This document shows positions 1 to 8,400 of a stretch of DNA of 64,000 nt, piece by piece. Location: positions 62,001-126,000 of the forward strand of contig JAFDZV010000010.1 of assembly GCA_018266795.1 (NCBI GenBank), written 5' to 3'. The DNA is from Bacteroidota bacterium (GTDB lineage: Bacteria; Bacteroidota; Ignavibacteria; OLB7). A program made the position numbers and the translations under genes. The notes beneath the pieces are model-generated. The model was not told where the DNA came from and did no database searches. It saw only the letters and a list, made by a program, of their open reading frames with translations. Positions within the stretch are counted from its first letter, which is position 1. Each line of letters starts with the position of its first letter.

Positions 1-186
1 GATCGGTCGAAGCTCGGCATCAATCTCACGCGCGGAGAGCTTGCCAACCTGGTTGGGACTGCAGCGGAGACGGTAAGCCGTATCCTGACGACTTTCAAGG
101 AGGAACGAATCATCAGGATGCGGGGCCGTGCAATTCTTATCAACGACTACAATGCCCTGGTGGGCGCCGCCAACCTTCAGGACTGA
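1..186 (+). CDS. Crp/Fnr-family regulator, C-terminal HTH (truncated by window edge)
   Basis: The frame is open from base 1 to TGA at 184-186, giving the last 61 residues of a longer protein. It reads TRGELANLVGTAAETVSRIL, the classical winged helix-turn-helix of Crp/Fnr regulators, with the recognition helix ETVSRIL, then a short wing (MRGRAILINDY). The sensor domain lies outside the window. The next gene downstream encodes only a sensor domain of the same superfamily. The identity of the DNA-binding part is secure; the ligand and targets cannot be seen. Confidence 0.85.
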   Translation, partial: DRSKLGINLTRGELANLVGTAAETVSRILTTFKEERIIRMRGRAILINDYNALVGAANLQD

Positions 187-369
187 TCAATCGGCAGCAC
201 GTCGCATCGGGCTTCATTGCAGCGCATGAAATCCGGATGCATGGAACGATATTCCACACCGGCATGTTCGGCGGGCATCGACTTCGGGCCCGCCGATTTC
301 CGTTCAAGATGTTCGCCACCGTGCGCTCCTCCGATCCACTCACGGACATCGCCATAATATTATCTCATT

Positions 370-383
370 TTGATCAACATCAT
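370..383 (+). promoter_or_regulatory. FNR-like operator (TTGAT-CAAC-ATCAT)
   Basis: TTGAT at 370-374 and ATCAT at 379-383 are separated by four bases, matching the FNR consensus TTGATN4ATCAA at nine of ten positions. The site ends just upstream of the -33 element of a Bacteroidota-type promoter for the gene at 472. That is a plausible activator position for the Crp/Fnr regulator at the window start or a relative. Confidence 0.4.
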
Positions 384-413
384 ATTGCAAGGCAGGAATT
401 CCGGATATGTTTG
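384..413 (+). promoter_or_regulatory. Bacteroidota-type promoter (ATTG-N18-TATGTTTG)
   Basis: TATGTTTG at 406-413 fits the Bacteroidota -7 consensus TAnnTTTG exactly. ATTG at 384-387, 18 bases upstream, matches the -33 TTTG element at three of four positions. Transcription would start near 418-420, leaving a leader of about 50 bases before the ATG at 472. Confidence 0.45.
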
Positions 414-471
414 GATTGTTCATGACATAATAACGATGCACCGTTCGGATCTTTAATAGCAGGGAACAATC

Positions 472-891
472 ATGATATGCACATGTTCGATTCTTCAGCA
501 GGCACGTGCCGGTGACCTGAGCGACGATGAATTCCTGAATATATTCGAAAGCCGGGTTATGCAGACATTCTACGATGGCGAGGAGATATTCAGGGAAGGA
601 GATGCGATAGAAAGGATCTACTGTATCCATTCAGGGAATATCCTGCTTCTGAAGGGTGAGCAGGGCGGCCACGTGGTGGATTCGATCGGTCCCGGTGAGC
701 TTCTGGGCGTTGCAAGCATCTTCTCGGGCACGCGGTGGAGTACGACGGCAAAGGCAACCGGAACGCTGCTGGCGTGTTCTCTTCCGAGGCAGACATTCAT
801 GATGCTCGCAGCACACTGCCCGGCATTGATGCTCCATGCAGCGGAGCAGACATGCCGGCGTCTCGATCGCATCGAAATGGCGATGTGGTGA
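472..891 (+). CDS. Crp/Fnr-type sensor domain protein without DNA-binding domain
   Basis: 139 residues forming one cyclic-nucleotide-binding-like jelly roll: FYDGEEIFREGDAIERIYCIHSGNILLL, then GPGELLGVASIFSG, then a start of the dimerisation helix. The chain stops (RLDRIEMAMW) where Crp/Fnr proteins would enter the HTH. The usual cAMP-phosphate motif is not conserved (GVAS in its place), so binding of a cyclic nucleotide is doubtful. Cys3 and Cys5 at the N-terminus recall redox sensing in Fnr relatives, but the Fnr cysteine spacing is absent. It may act by forming heterodimers with a complete regulator, or be a truncated gene. No HTH is encoded in any frame of the following 280 bases. Confidence 0.75.
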   Translation: MICTCSILQQARAGDLSDDEFLNIFESRVMQTFYDGEEIFREGDAIERIYCIHSGNILLLKGEQGGHVVDSIGPGELLGVASIFSGTRWSTTAKATGTLLACSLPRQTFMMLAAHCPALMLHAAEQTCRRLDRIEMAMW

Positions 892-963
892 AGCCGAACC
901 GGCCATCCCATCCGCGCGGTGAGGGTCTCGGCGTTCATCGTGTTCGCGGCGGAGAAATGCAGT

Positions 964-1016
964 GGAGTTTGCACGCACCCGAAGAAATACGGGTTCCGCG
1001 ATTGCGAACATTCTCC
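964..1016 (+). repeat. Hairpin repeat, copy 1
   Basis: A nested stem: GGAG (964-967) pairs with CTCC (1013-1016), GTTTGCA (968-974) pairs with TGCGAAC (1003-1009) with one G-U pair, and ACCCG (977-981) pairs with CGGGT (990-994). It is about 70% identical to a second copy 95 bases downstream, and the stem differences are compensatory. It lies between the sensor gene and the convergent nitroreductase. Confidence 0.6.
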
Positions 1017-1057
1017 GTTCGAGGCACCGCACTTCATCGCCCCGGTACCAATGCGAA

Positions 1058-1105
1058 GGAGTTCACACGCGCCCGAGGAAAAACAGGTTTCGCGATGTGA
1101 ACTCC
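1058..1105 (+). repeat. Hairpin repeat, copy 2
   Basis: GGAGTTCACACGCG (1058-1071) pairs with CGCGATGTGAACTCC (1091-1105) with a single bulged A, giving a 14-bp stem around a roughly 19-base loop. It is related to the element at 964-1016. Where copy 1 has T-G and G-C pairs, this copy has C-G and A-T pairs, so the fold is kept while the sequence changes. Confidence 0.6.
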
Positions 1106-1177
1106 ATTTTGCTCGATGCATCCTTCTTCAGCGCATCAGCACGAACGTTCGGCCCGGTGCAGGTACATCACCCCACT

Positions 1178-2227
1178 TCAATTCCCGGCAACTGACGTGC
1201 GGTCACCCATCTGCGGCTCCGCAATCACCTCCTCGAGCGGCCTGCGCGGCGTGTGATGCGGATGCGGTTGGGCATACCCCAGACGAAACGGCTGCTGGGC
1301 AAGCATCCCCGCACCGATCATCGGTGCAAGCTGTGCGCGCACCTCCGGCACCTCAATCAACTGCGTCATCGGCTGCATTGCCAGCCCGAGCGCCGTTGCC
1401 GTGAGATAGATTCGTTCGAATATCCGCCCCACGCGAAGCCATGTTTCCGGATCATCGTGCTGCGATGCCAGAAGGCCGAAGACAGGAGAGCTGATCATGG
1501 CCTCGGAGTCGTGCCGCATGGCCGTGCCGGCGCCGGCGTGAAGGTAGGAAAGAGCGAACTGCCCGAGCTTCGCCATCAACCACGATGCCCCGAACACCCC
1601 CTGCCCGATCCAGTGTGCAAGCTCATCGCGGTAGTACGGGTCGGCAAACAGGGTTGCATCCGCACCGATCACGAGCGCATCGGCATTGCGAATGGTATCG
1701 GGATTGTCGTGCAGCGCAAGTGTAACTGCGGGATCGTCGCAACATGCCTTGATCCGCTCCACCGCCTCCGGCGGAACCGGCCGCGGCTCGCATCGGTCGT
1801 GGCTTGTCTGGCGGCGCGGGATGGCTTCGAACAGATCGCCGCTGCGGCTCGCCGAGCGCTCCCCTCCCTCCCGGATTCGAACCCGTGCAACGAGACCTGC
1901 TTCCGAAGGCTCCGGCACGTACTCCACCTGGCCGGAGTACCCGAAGTGCTCCGCCGCAACCAGAAGATTCTCGATCGCGCATCCGATGCTGATCAACAGC
2001 TCGCGTTGATCCGGATCCGCAACCAGAAGCCAGCGGCTCTCATCCTTGTGCACCAGCACCGTATCATCGGCCACAATGAACCTCCACGGCTGGGTGTTGT
2101 GTGTGGAAGGAGCCAGCACCGCGTAGCGAAGCAGGAACTTCAGCACGACGTCGGTTGGGGCGTTGTTGGGGAAATCGACATCGTCGACAAGCCAGGGGGT
2201 AACCTTGGGATCGAATGCTTCGCTCAT
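1178..2227 (-). CDS. Acg-family FMN-binding nitroreductase-like protein
   Basis: 349 residues, the usual length of the Acg/Rv3131 family, a duplicated nitroreductase fold. The N-terminal segment LRYAVLAPSTHNTQPWRF is the family's FMN-contact signature, followed by a DPDQRELLISIGCAIENLL helix and a C-terminal nitroreductase half with TALGLAMQPMTQ. The family binds FMN and is associated with dormancy and stress regulons; its physiological substrate is unknown. The ATG at 2227 follows GAGGAG by seven bases. The gene runs convergently to the sensor gene, with the two hairpin repeats between them. Confidence 0.88.
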   Translation of the reverse strand: MSEAFDPKVTPWLVDDVDFPNNAPTDVVLKFLLRYAVLAPSTHNTQPWRFIVADDTVLVHKDESRWLLVADPDQRELLISIGCAIENLLVAAEHFGYSGQVEYVPEPSEAGLVARVRIREGGERSASRSGDLFEAIPRRQTSHDRCEPRPVPPEAVERIKACCDDPAVTLALHDNPDTIRNADALVIGADATLFADPYYRDELAHWIGQGVFGASWLMAKLGQFALSYLHAGAGTAMRHDSEAMISSPVFGLLASQHDDPETWLRVGRIFERIYLTATALGLAMQPMTQLIEVPEVRAQLAPMIGAGMLAQQPFRLGYAQPHPHHTPRRPLEEVIAEPQMGDRTSVAGN

Positions 2228-2665
2228 CGTGCTCTCCTCGTTGTTCGTAAACGGACATTGATCACACTCTCTCGCCGCACGAGCCTCTCGAATCTCTCAC
2301 GAGTCCCGGCGCGGCACTCCATCTGCAATGCGACTCGTCGCGCAGAGGAGCACCTCGGCGCTCGCCGAATGAATGCTTCCGAAACGTAGCAGCTTGCAGC
2401 CCGTTCAACAATGACCCTTGTCATGTATGCCCTGTCGGCCCCGGAGCGGCCGGCCGTGCAACACCCGGCCGGATACGGCATTGAGGCAGGTTCGTGTGCT
2501 TCGGCATATCTTCGCCGCGACGTCTGCACGTACGGAATCCGCTGCCGCTGCGTCGGCCCGCAACGAGGGCACCCTGCACGGGCGAAGCCGTGGGCCACCG
2601 CATTGCATGGGCGCACGTCCGTGCCCGGCATTGCTCCACTGTTGTCCATCAGCAACTCGATCCTC

Positions 2666-3064
2666 ATGAGCCGCAATCCTCTCAATCTCCTTCTTCGCTT
2701 CCTGCTGGAACTGGCAGCGCTTGCATCCGACGCCTACTGGGGCTTCGCTGCGCACACGGGTTTTGCACGGTGGATACTGGCTGCGGCTCTGCCGCTGGTT
2801 GCGGCAACGTTATGGGGCGTGTTTCGCGTCCCGAACGATCCCAACAAACCGCCCGTTACCATAAGCGGCCGGATGCGCCTTGCGCTGGAGTTCACGGTGT
2901 TCGCAACGGCCGTCGCGGCCGCATTCGCCGCCATCTCCTCCGCTGCCGGCATCGCCTTCGGTGCGATCGTGCTGGCGCACTACGGCATCTCCTTCGACCG
3001 AACATTGGGGCTGGTGCGCAACCAGCTGCTGCCGCCGTTCGCGAAGAACCGGGGAGCCGGATAA
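2666..3064 (+). CDS. YrdB/DUF2568-like small membrane protein
   Basis: 132 residues with about four hydrophobic helices (LLRFLLELAALASDAYWGF; WILAAALPLVAATLWGVF; LALEFTVFATAVAAAFAAIS; IAFGAIVLAHYGISF). The pattern, including the FRVPNDP loop after helix 2, matches the DUF2568/YrdB family of unknown function. The frame is open 85 codons further upstream, but that extension is arginine- and cysteine-rich and not protein-like, so the ATG at 2666 is preferred. There is no clear Shine-Dalgarno sequence. It converges on the serine hydrolase gene. Confidence 0.7.
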   Translation: MSRNPLNLLLRFLLELAALASDAYWGFAAHTGFARWILAAALPLVAATLWGVFRVPNDPNKPPVTISGRMRLALEFTVFATAVAAAFAAISSAAGIAFGAIVLAHYGISFDRTLGLVRNQLLPPFAKNRGAG

Positions 3065-3122
3065 CGTGCGGACGGACGATGCCGTGAGCCCCGGCATGAG
3101 ACGGCATAGTGCCGGGCGCCGA

Positions 3123-4262
3123 TTACGTCAGGAACATCCGAGCAATGGTGAGCGCCGGACGCGGTTGGTCCGGGATATCGGCAACACGGTTGAAGAGAAG
3201 GATCACCGAGAGATCCTGATCGGGGAAATGAATGTAGTCCGAATCGAAGCCGAGCCACTCGCCGTCGTGCGCAATGAAGGTTCGTCCCTCGTCGCTGCCA
3301 ACCTCGAACGCAAACCCATAGCCGGTTCGCCTGCCGCTGTTCAACGTGCCGGACGCAAGCATCTGCTCCAACCGCTCGGGCCGAAGCAGCCGGCCGCCGA
3401 ACAGCGCCCGGTCGTAGCGCGCCATGTCCTCCAGCGTGGAGTAGACGGAGCCGCTCCCTACCACATTATCCAGCGGATCCGAATCGTAGGCTTCGAACGC
3501 CCCCTCCTCCTTCACATAACTGTGCGGGATCATATGATCGCGATGGCGTTCGGCGTTGGGCATCGAAAAGGTGTGCGTCATGCCGAGCGGCCCGAAGATC
3601 CGGGACTCCACTTCGTCGGCGTAGGAATGCCCGGTAACGCGCTCGATGATCGCACCGAGAAGATCGTAGCCGGGATTGCTGTACAGGAACCGATCGCCCG
3701 GTTCGCTCTGCGGCGGAAGCGCGGTGCGAAGCGCATGTACGAGATCGACGTTGGATGGCGTAAGTGTGCGCGAGGTCATCTGCCGCTGCAGCTCGTCGGT
3801 GTAGTCGGAAAGGCCGGATGTATGATTGAGCAATTGGCGGATGGTTATGCGATCGCCCCACATGGGCAGCTGCGGCAGGTAGCGGCGGATCGTGTCATCC
3901 AGATGCAGCTTCAGCTCGTCGCACAACATCAGCACCAGGATGGCGGTGAACTGCTTGCCGATGGAGCCTATGTGGAACAGATGTTCCGTTGTCAACGGAA
4001 CGCGATCCTCGATATCGGCAAGGCCATATGCCTTCTTGAGGAGAATCTCTCCGTGCCGGATCACGATCAGCGCGCCCCCCGGCTCACCGGGACCCACCAG
4101 CGACGCAAGGAAACGATCGGCACGTTCAGCAGGCGTGCCCGGCGCCGCGGTGTCCGCTTCGGGCATGAACGGCATCACATGCCCGCCGCCGGCTGAGGCC
4201 GGCAGCGTACACATGAACAACCAGGTTGCGAGCACAATCAGCCTTCGAACGTCGGACGGCAT
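3123..4262 (-). CDS. Serine hydrolase of the class C beta-lactamase / D,D-peptidase family, secreted
   Basis: 379 residues with an N-terminal signal peptide (RRLIVLATWLFMCTLPASAGG). The penicillin-binding fold motifs are present: SIGK (SxxK nucleophile) in HIGSIGKQFTA, YSN in FLYSNPGYDLLG, and HDG near the C-terminus in place of KTG. Members act on cell-wall peptides, esters or D-amino acid peptides in the periplasm. Sequence alone cannot show whether this one hydrolyses beta-lactams; esterase-like homologues are common. The ATG at 4262 gives a good signal peptide. Confidence 0.88.
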   Translation of the reverse strand: MPSDVRRLIVLATWLFMCTLPASAGGGHVMPFMPEADTAAPGTPAERADRFLASLVGPGEPGGALIVIRHGEILLKKAYGLADIEDRVPLTTEHLFHIGSIGKQFTAILVLMLCDELKLHLDDTIRRYLPQLPMWGDRITIRQLLNHTSGLSDYTDELQRQMTSRTLTPSNVDLVHALRTALPPQSEPGDRFLYSNPGYDLLGAIIERVTGHSYADEVESRIFGPLGMTHTFSMPNAERHRDHMIPHSYVKEEGAFEAYDSDPLDNVVGSGSVYSTLEDMARYDRALFGGRLLRPERLEQMLASGTLNSGRRTGYGFAFEVGSDEGRTFIAHDGEWLGFDSDYIHFPDQDLSVILLFNRVADIPDQPRPALTIARMFLT

Positions 4263-4307
4263 GCTCCAGCAGGCAGAGGTTATGAAGAGTGAGGAGTGCG
4301 CACGCCG

Positions 4308-4628
4308 CTACGCGAGCGCCTCTATATCGGCAACACGCTTCTTCAGAAGCCGCTTCGGTACGAATGCCAATGCGCCGTCCACCCCCATCTCTCCAACGTA
4401 CACACCGGGAAACAGAGCGAACTGAATCCACGCCTCCAGGTGAAGCTTGCCGGGGTTGACTTCGAAACGGATAAGCTGCGGCCCCAGCAGAATGCCCATC
4501 CCCTTCTTCCAGATATTCTGGCCCGGATCCACCAACTTGAATCCCTCCTCCATCAGATAGCCGGTGATGTTGTTGTTCAGCTCATCAGCAGGCTCATCGG
4601 TGGAGATCGTGTTCTGATAGCGCGACAT
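4308..4628 (-). CDS. Hypothetical protein, 106 aa
   Basis: I do not recognise the family. The ATG at 4628 is preceded by GAGGAGGACATC, a strong ribosome-binding site, so the 40-codon upstream extension is discarded. The chain has no signal peptide or clear membrane helix, apart from a short apolar stretch (WIQFALFPGVYVGEMGV). It ends in a basic KRLLKKRVADIEALA tail. Regular hydrophobic spacing suggests a small folded alpha/beta domain. It sits 45 bases downstream of the serine hydrolase gene on the same strand order. Confidence 0.65.
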   Translation of the reverse strand: MSRYQNTISTDEPADELNNNITGYLMEEGFKLVDPGQNIWKKGMGILLGPQLIRFEVNPGKLHLEAWIQFALFPGVYVGEMGVDGALAFVPKRLLKKRVADIEALA

Positions 4629-5311
4629 GATGTCCTCCTCTAGGCTTGTTGAAACAGGGATGAACGAGGGAAGCCGTTGCAGGTCCGCGCGCATCGGCGC
4701 GCAACAGGAACCCGCGGCCGCATCGCTCGCCACGGATACGCGCAGCATCTCGGGCAGCTCGCCATCCTGCCGGAATCCTGCCGGGCTTGAACGAAGCGCC
4801 GGGCAGGCACCGCATGTGCCATCCGGGCAACAGGTAATGCCGGCGGTTCGCTACCCGGGCAATATACATTGCACAGACAATGGCGCGGCAACGGTGCGCC
4901 CTCTTACTGCAAGAACGGATCGCGCTTCGATCCGATAGAGGCAGGAGGTTCCGGCATCGCCCGGCGGCGCTCGGATTTATGGAACGATGTTCCGCAGCGC
5001 ATCGCGCGGCCGGCAGCCCGCAACCGACGGTACGCCATCGCCCCAACGGCGGTATGCCCGGGGCCGCTCCATGCGGATGCATCCGCATGCACAACGCCCG
5101 CCGTGCCGATGAGAGCGTAGAGATGAACTGCGTTCATGTGCGAGGTCGCCCTTCGTTATCGCGGACCGTACCCGGCGGCTGCGACTACTGCGGTGGAGTC
5201 GAGAGTCCATGCGGGCCCGGCATCGGCGGACGATGCCGATGAACGCAGACCCGATCGCCACTCCCGGCCGCGCCGCGCACGCCCGTCGCTCCCGGCCGAG
5301 CAGCGTTGCGC
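4629..5311 (+). other. Intergenic region without a recognisable gene
   Basis: About 680 bases with only short, arginine-rich frames that look like shadows. It holds the promoter region of the gene starting at 4628 and a perfect 20-base palindrome at 5070-5089. I see no RNA gene. Confidence 0.5.
5070..5089. repeat. Perfect 20-bp palindrome
   Basis: CATGCGGATG followed directly by its reverse complement CATCCGCATG. It lies in an otherwise featureless 680-base gap. It could be a dimeric-protein binding site or a cruciform; no target gene is adjacent. Confidence 0.45.
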
Positions 5312-5821
5312 TCAACTCCTCCCCTCGAGCCTCAGCACCATGTGATATTCCGTAAGACTTCTTCCTTCATGGCGCAACGCATCGGGCTCGGCGCCCCAGA
5401 CCCGGAATCCGGCGCGCTCGTAGATCCTTCGCGCGCCTTCGGCGGCCTCGGTTACGCTGAGATGAACGGTTGTTACTCCGGGGAGCGATCGTGCATGCGC
5501 CAACGCAGCCTCGATGAGCCGCGGGCCTATGCCGCCTCCTCGGTGTCCGGGCGAAACATACATTCCCCAGATGAAGGCCCGGTGCGATGATTTGATCTGA
5601 TGATTGCGAATCAGGCCAACGGCACCCGCGAGTTCCGGGACGAACGCCCCGATAACTACCGCATCGGGCGCACGGCTCAGCATGTCGCGCACGGCATCCA
5701 GCGTTGAGGCCCGGTCGTCGGCAACGGAGGAACCGAAGGCCAGTGGCGACTCGATCAACGACCCGCGTCGCAGATGGTAGTACGGTTCGGCATCACGCTC
5801 GTCGAGTAGTCTGATCAGCAT
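5312..5821 (-). CDS. GNAT-family N-acetyltransferase
   Basis: 169 residues with the GNAT core: acceptor-side strand GAFVPELAGAVGLI, then YVSPGHRGGGIGPRLIEAAL, where the R-G-G-G-I-G loop holds the acetyl-CoA pyrophosphate, and a C-terminal YERAGFRVWG motif. Family members transfer an acetyl group from acetyl-CoA to an amine; the substrate cannot be read. Of two in-frame ATGs the second, at 5821, is chosen because GGGAGG lies six bases upstream of it but overlaps the spacing of the first. The gene is divergent from the CoA-transferase. Confidence 0.85.
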   Translation of the reverse strand: MLIRLLDERDAEPYYHLRRGSLIESPLAFGSSVADDRASTLDAVRDMLSRAPDAVVIGAFVPELAGAVGLIRNHQIKSSHRAFIWGMYVSPGHRGGGIGPRLIEAALAHARSLPGVTTVHLSVTEAAEGARRIYERAGFRVWGAEPDALRHEGRSLTEYHMVLRLEGRS

Positions 5822-6134
5822 CTTCATCCTCCCTGAACCATCGCGCAGGACAGCGGCTTCAACATACGTTCCGGCGCAGGCTGCGGAAGGCAAGATACCG
5901 CAGCGAGTGCGGTTCGGCCCCAAGGAATCGTGCGATGCCGATATCGCCGTGCGGATATCGAATCCGCGCCATTCCATCGCAGACCGATATTCTCGCGGGG
6001 CGATATGCCCGCACGGCGGCACTCCGTGCGGCGATTGCTCCCGGGCGGATCGCAACCTGAGCGGATCGCATGGCGCACGTGGTAACCATGCCGCAGCCCT
6101 ATCTTGCCGGCCGATTCAACAAGTGGAGTAACTG
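5822..6134. promoter_or_regulatory. Divergent promoter region
   Basis: 313 bases separate the divergently transcribed acetyltransferase and CoA-transferase genes, so both promoters should lie here. I do not see a clear consensus promoter. A GGAG ribosome-binding site stands at the right end, before the ATG at 6135. Confidence 0.45.
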
Positions 6135-7409
6135 ATGAAGTTCGTCACAGCCCAGGCAGCCGCTGGCGCAATAGCATCGTTCGACCGTGTGTTCATTCAC
6201 AGCGTTGCGGCGGCACCGCAGCAACTGATTCACGCCATGACCAATCGAGCCGCCGAGCTGCGCGGCGTGGAGGTGGTGCATCTGCATACCGAGGGGGAGG
6301 CGCCGTACGCACGCCCGGAACTGTGCGAGAGCTTTCGCACGCGTTCGCTCTTCATCGGCCCGAATCTCCGGCAGGCCGTGGCCGAGGGCGAAGCGGACTA
6401 CGTGCCGGTTTTCCTGAGCGAGATACCGGCGCTCTTCCGGAACGGCATCCTGCCGATCAATGTTGCGCTGATCCATGTCTCACCGCCGGACGAGCACGGT
6501 TACTGCTCGCTTGGCGTCTCGGTGGATGCCACGCGGGCGGCCGTGGAGACCGCGGACACCGTGATCGCACAGGTCAACCCGCACATGCCGCGCACGCTTG
6601 GCGACGGCCAGGTTCACGTGAGCAGAATCACGCTTGCGGTGGAGACGGATGAGGCGTTGCCGGAGCACAGCGCTCCGGCATTGACCGATGTGGAACGCGC
6701 AATCGGCCTGAACGTTGCAACGCTGGTGGAGGATGGCGCCACATTGCAGATGGGGATCGGCGCGATTCCGGATGCGGCGCTCGCGGCGCTTACCGGCCAC
6801 AAGGATCTCGGCGTTCATTCGGAGATGTTCTCCGACGGGCTTCTCGACCTCGTGGCGCGAGGCAATGTGAACGGACGCGCCAAGCGGAAGCATCCATGCA
6901 AGATCGTGGGAACGTTCGTGGTCGGCTCGCGGCGGCTCTATGACTTCGTGGACGACAATCCGGAGGTGCTGCTGCTGGACGTAGCGTACGTAAACGACGC
7001 GGCCGTCATCGCGCGCAATCCCCGCGTGACGGCGATCAACAGCGCGATCGAAATAGACATCACGGGCCAGGTCTGCGCGGATTCCATCGGCACCTATCAG
7101 TACTCCGGCGTGGGGGGGCAGATGGATTTCATGCGCGGCGCAGCGCTCTCGGAGGGTGGAAAGCCGATCATCGCGCTCCCCTCCACTACGCGCCGCGGCG
7201 ATTCACGCATCGTGCCGTTTCTGAAGCAGGGCGCAGGCGTGGTCACAACGCGCGCCCACGTTCAGTGGGTGGTTACCGAGCATGGCGTTGCAAATCTGTA
7301 TGGGCGGACGCTGCGCGAGCGGGCACAACTGCTGGTGGGGATCGCCGCACCAGAACATCGGGAGGCGCTGGAACGGGAAGTGCTGGCGCGCTTCGGCCGG
7401 AAGGGATAA
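6135..7409 (+). CDS. Acetyl-CoA hydrolase/transferase family protein (4-hydroxybutyrate CoA-transferase type)
   Basis: 424 residues, full length for the cat1/abfT family. The N-terminal half carries RSLFIGPNLRQAV and LIHVSPPDEHGYCSLGVSVD. The second half carries the catalytic glutamate in GVHSEMFSDGLLDL, which forms the glutamyl-CoA thioester, followed by QVCADSIGTYQYSGVGGQMDF and a late HGVANLYG motif. Family enzymes swap CoA between acetyl-CoA and a carboxylate such as butyrate, 4-hydroxybutyrate or succinate; motifs alone do not separate them. GGAG precedes the ATG. Confidence 0.92.
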   Translation: MKFVTAQAAAGAIASFDRVFIHSVAAAPQQLIHAMTNRAAELRGVEVVHLHTEGEAPYARPELCESFRTRSLFIGPNLRQAVAEGEADYVPVFLSEIPALFRNGILPINVALIHVSPPDEHGYCSLGVSVDATRAAVETADTVIAQVNPHMPRTLGDGQVHVSRITLAVETDEALPEHSAPALTDVERAIGLNVATLVEDGATLQMGIGAIPDAALAALTGHKDLGVHSEMFSDGLLDLVARGNVNGRAKRKHPCKIVGTFVVGSRRLYDFVDDNPEVLLLDVAYVNDAAVIARNPRVTAINSAIEIDITGQVCADSIGTYQYSGVGGQMDFMRGAALSEGGKPIIALPSTTRRGDSRIVPFLKQGAGVVTTRAHVQWVVTEHGVANLYGRTLRERAQLLVGIAAPEHREALEREVLARFGRKG

Positions 7410-7753
7410 CACCGTGACGCGGGCGCGCTCAGCGCGGTCCGCGGAATCGCGATGCGCGCCCGGCCGCCGGGCCGATCGCACATCGTTACAGCGGGCGGCA
7501 TCGAAACCGGGCCCCTGCGCGCAACATTGTTCCGCGCCGCGCCGTCACAGGCCATCACGGATACCATCCGCACCCGGTCCACTCGCGAGGCGCAGTCTCG
7601 AAGGATGCATCGTATCGCAATGCGAGATATTCCGGAACGGAGTGCGGCATGTCTCCCGGCTCAACAACCCAATCCGGCGCTCGCGGAGATGTGAATGAGC
7701 GGACCTTCATTCCGCCCGCTCCCCGCGGCGCACACACCAATGCACGGTCGCAC
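7410..7753 (+). other. Intergenic region
   Basis: About 340 bases between the CoA-transferase and the ferritin-like gene. In-frame codons upstream of 7754 could extend the latter to an ATG at 7649. Otherwise I see nothing in it. Confidence 0.4.
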
Positions 7754-8314
7754 ATGGAGACTTCCAACAGCCGTCGCGATCTTGTCGGTATTCTGAAGCT
7801 GGCGTACTCGGGCGAGCGCGCCGCCGCATATGCGTATCGCGGCCATGCGAGGGCGGTCACCGATCCGGAGGAACGCGATCGCATCCGTGCGATCGAAGAG
7901 GAGGAGTGGCATCATCGCAATCTCGTGGGGGAGATGCTTGGGGTGCTGGGAGAGCGCCCGTCGGCAGTACGCGAGGCCAGGGCGGCAATCGTGGGCCGGA
8001 CGCTGGGCCTCCTCTGTTTCCTCTCCGGATGGTTTCTGCCGATGTATGCAGCCGGAAAGCTCGAGAGCAGGAATATCAAGGAGTATGAAGCGGCCGCACG
8101 CCATGCACGCGCCAGCGGCCACGGGGAGTTCACCGAGTGTCTGCTCGAGATGGCCGAGGTGGAGTGGGATCACGAGGCGTACTTTCGTTCGCGTATCATC
8201 GGGCACCGATGGGTTCGATGGTTTCCGCTCTGGCAAAGCCCGCCGCCGCGCGAGACGATACGCTCCGCGTATCCGGATGAACATCGCAAACCGGGGAACT
8301 CCGGAGGTGCATGA
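7754..8314 (+). CDS. COQ7-like ferritin-type di-iron protein
   Basis: 186 residues. The di-iron four-helix ligands of the COQ7/demethoxyquinone hydroxylase family are visible: Glu in KLAYSGERAAAYAYRGH, ExxH in EEEEWHHRNLV and ExxH in MAEVEWDHEAYF. A hydrophobic hairpin in the middle (LGLLCFLSGWFLPMYAAGKL) would associate with the membrane, as in COQ7. Known members hydroxylate quinone precursors; a menaquinone or unrelated substrate is possible here. An ATG 35 codons upstream is also in frame, but the added segment is not conserved-looking. Confidence 0.75.
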   Translation: METSNSRRDLVGILKLAYSGERAAAYAYRGHARAVTDPEERDRIRAIEEEEWHHRNLVGEMLGVLGERPSAVREARAAIVGRTLGLLCFLSGWFLPMYAAGKLESRNIKEYEAAARHARASGHGEFTECLLEMAEVEWDHEAYFRSRIIGHRWVRWFPLWQSPPPRETIRSAYPDEHRKPGNSGGA

Positions 8315-8400
8315 GGGGCTCGATCGGGCAACGGCTCCATCCCGCCCTCGCCGTACGGCAGGCAGTGTACGTTCGCGGCATTCAGGCAACAGGAACTGCA

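Noticed and set aside
735-1404. Overlapping plus-strand frames across the hairpin repeats (HAPEE motifs in two places)
   Set aside because: The repeated peptide-like words come from the two hairpin copies read in different frames, not from a conserved protein.
1866-1885. T-loop-like GGATTCGAACCC on the minus strand, suggesting a tRNA
   Set aside because: It lies inside the nitroreductase coding sequence, the flanking bases do not form a T-stem, and no acceptor stem is present.
3091-3115. CCGGCA...TGCCGG hairpin between the YrdB-like and serine hydrolase genes as a terminator
   Set aside because: Short six-base stem with a long loop and no T-run; not distinguishable from chance.
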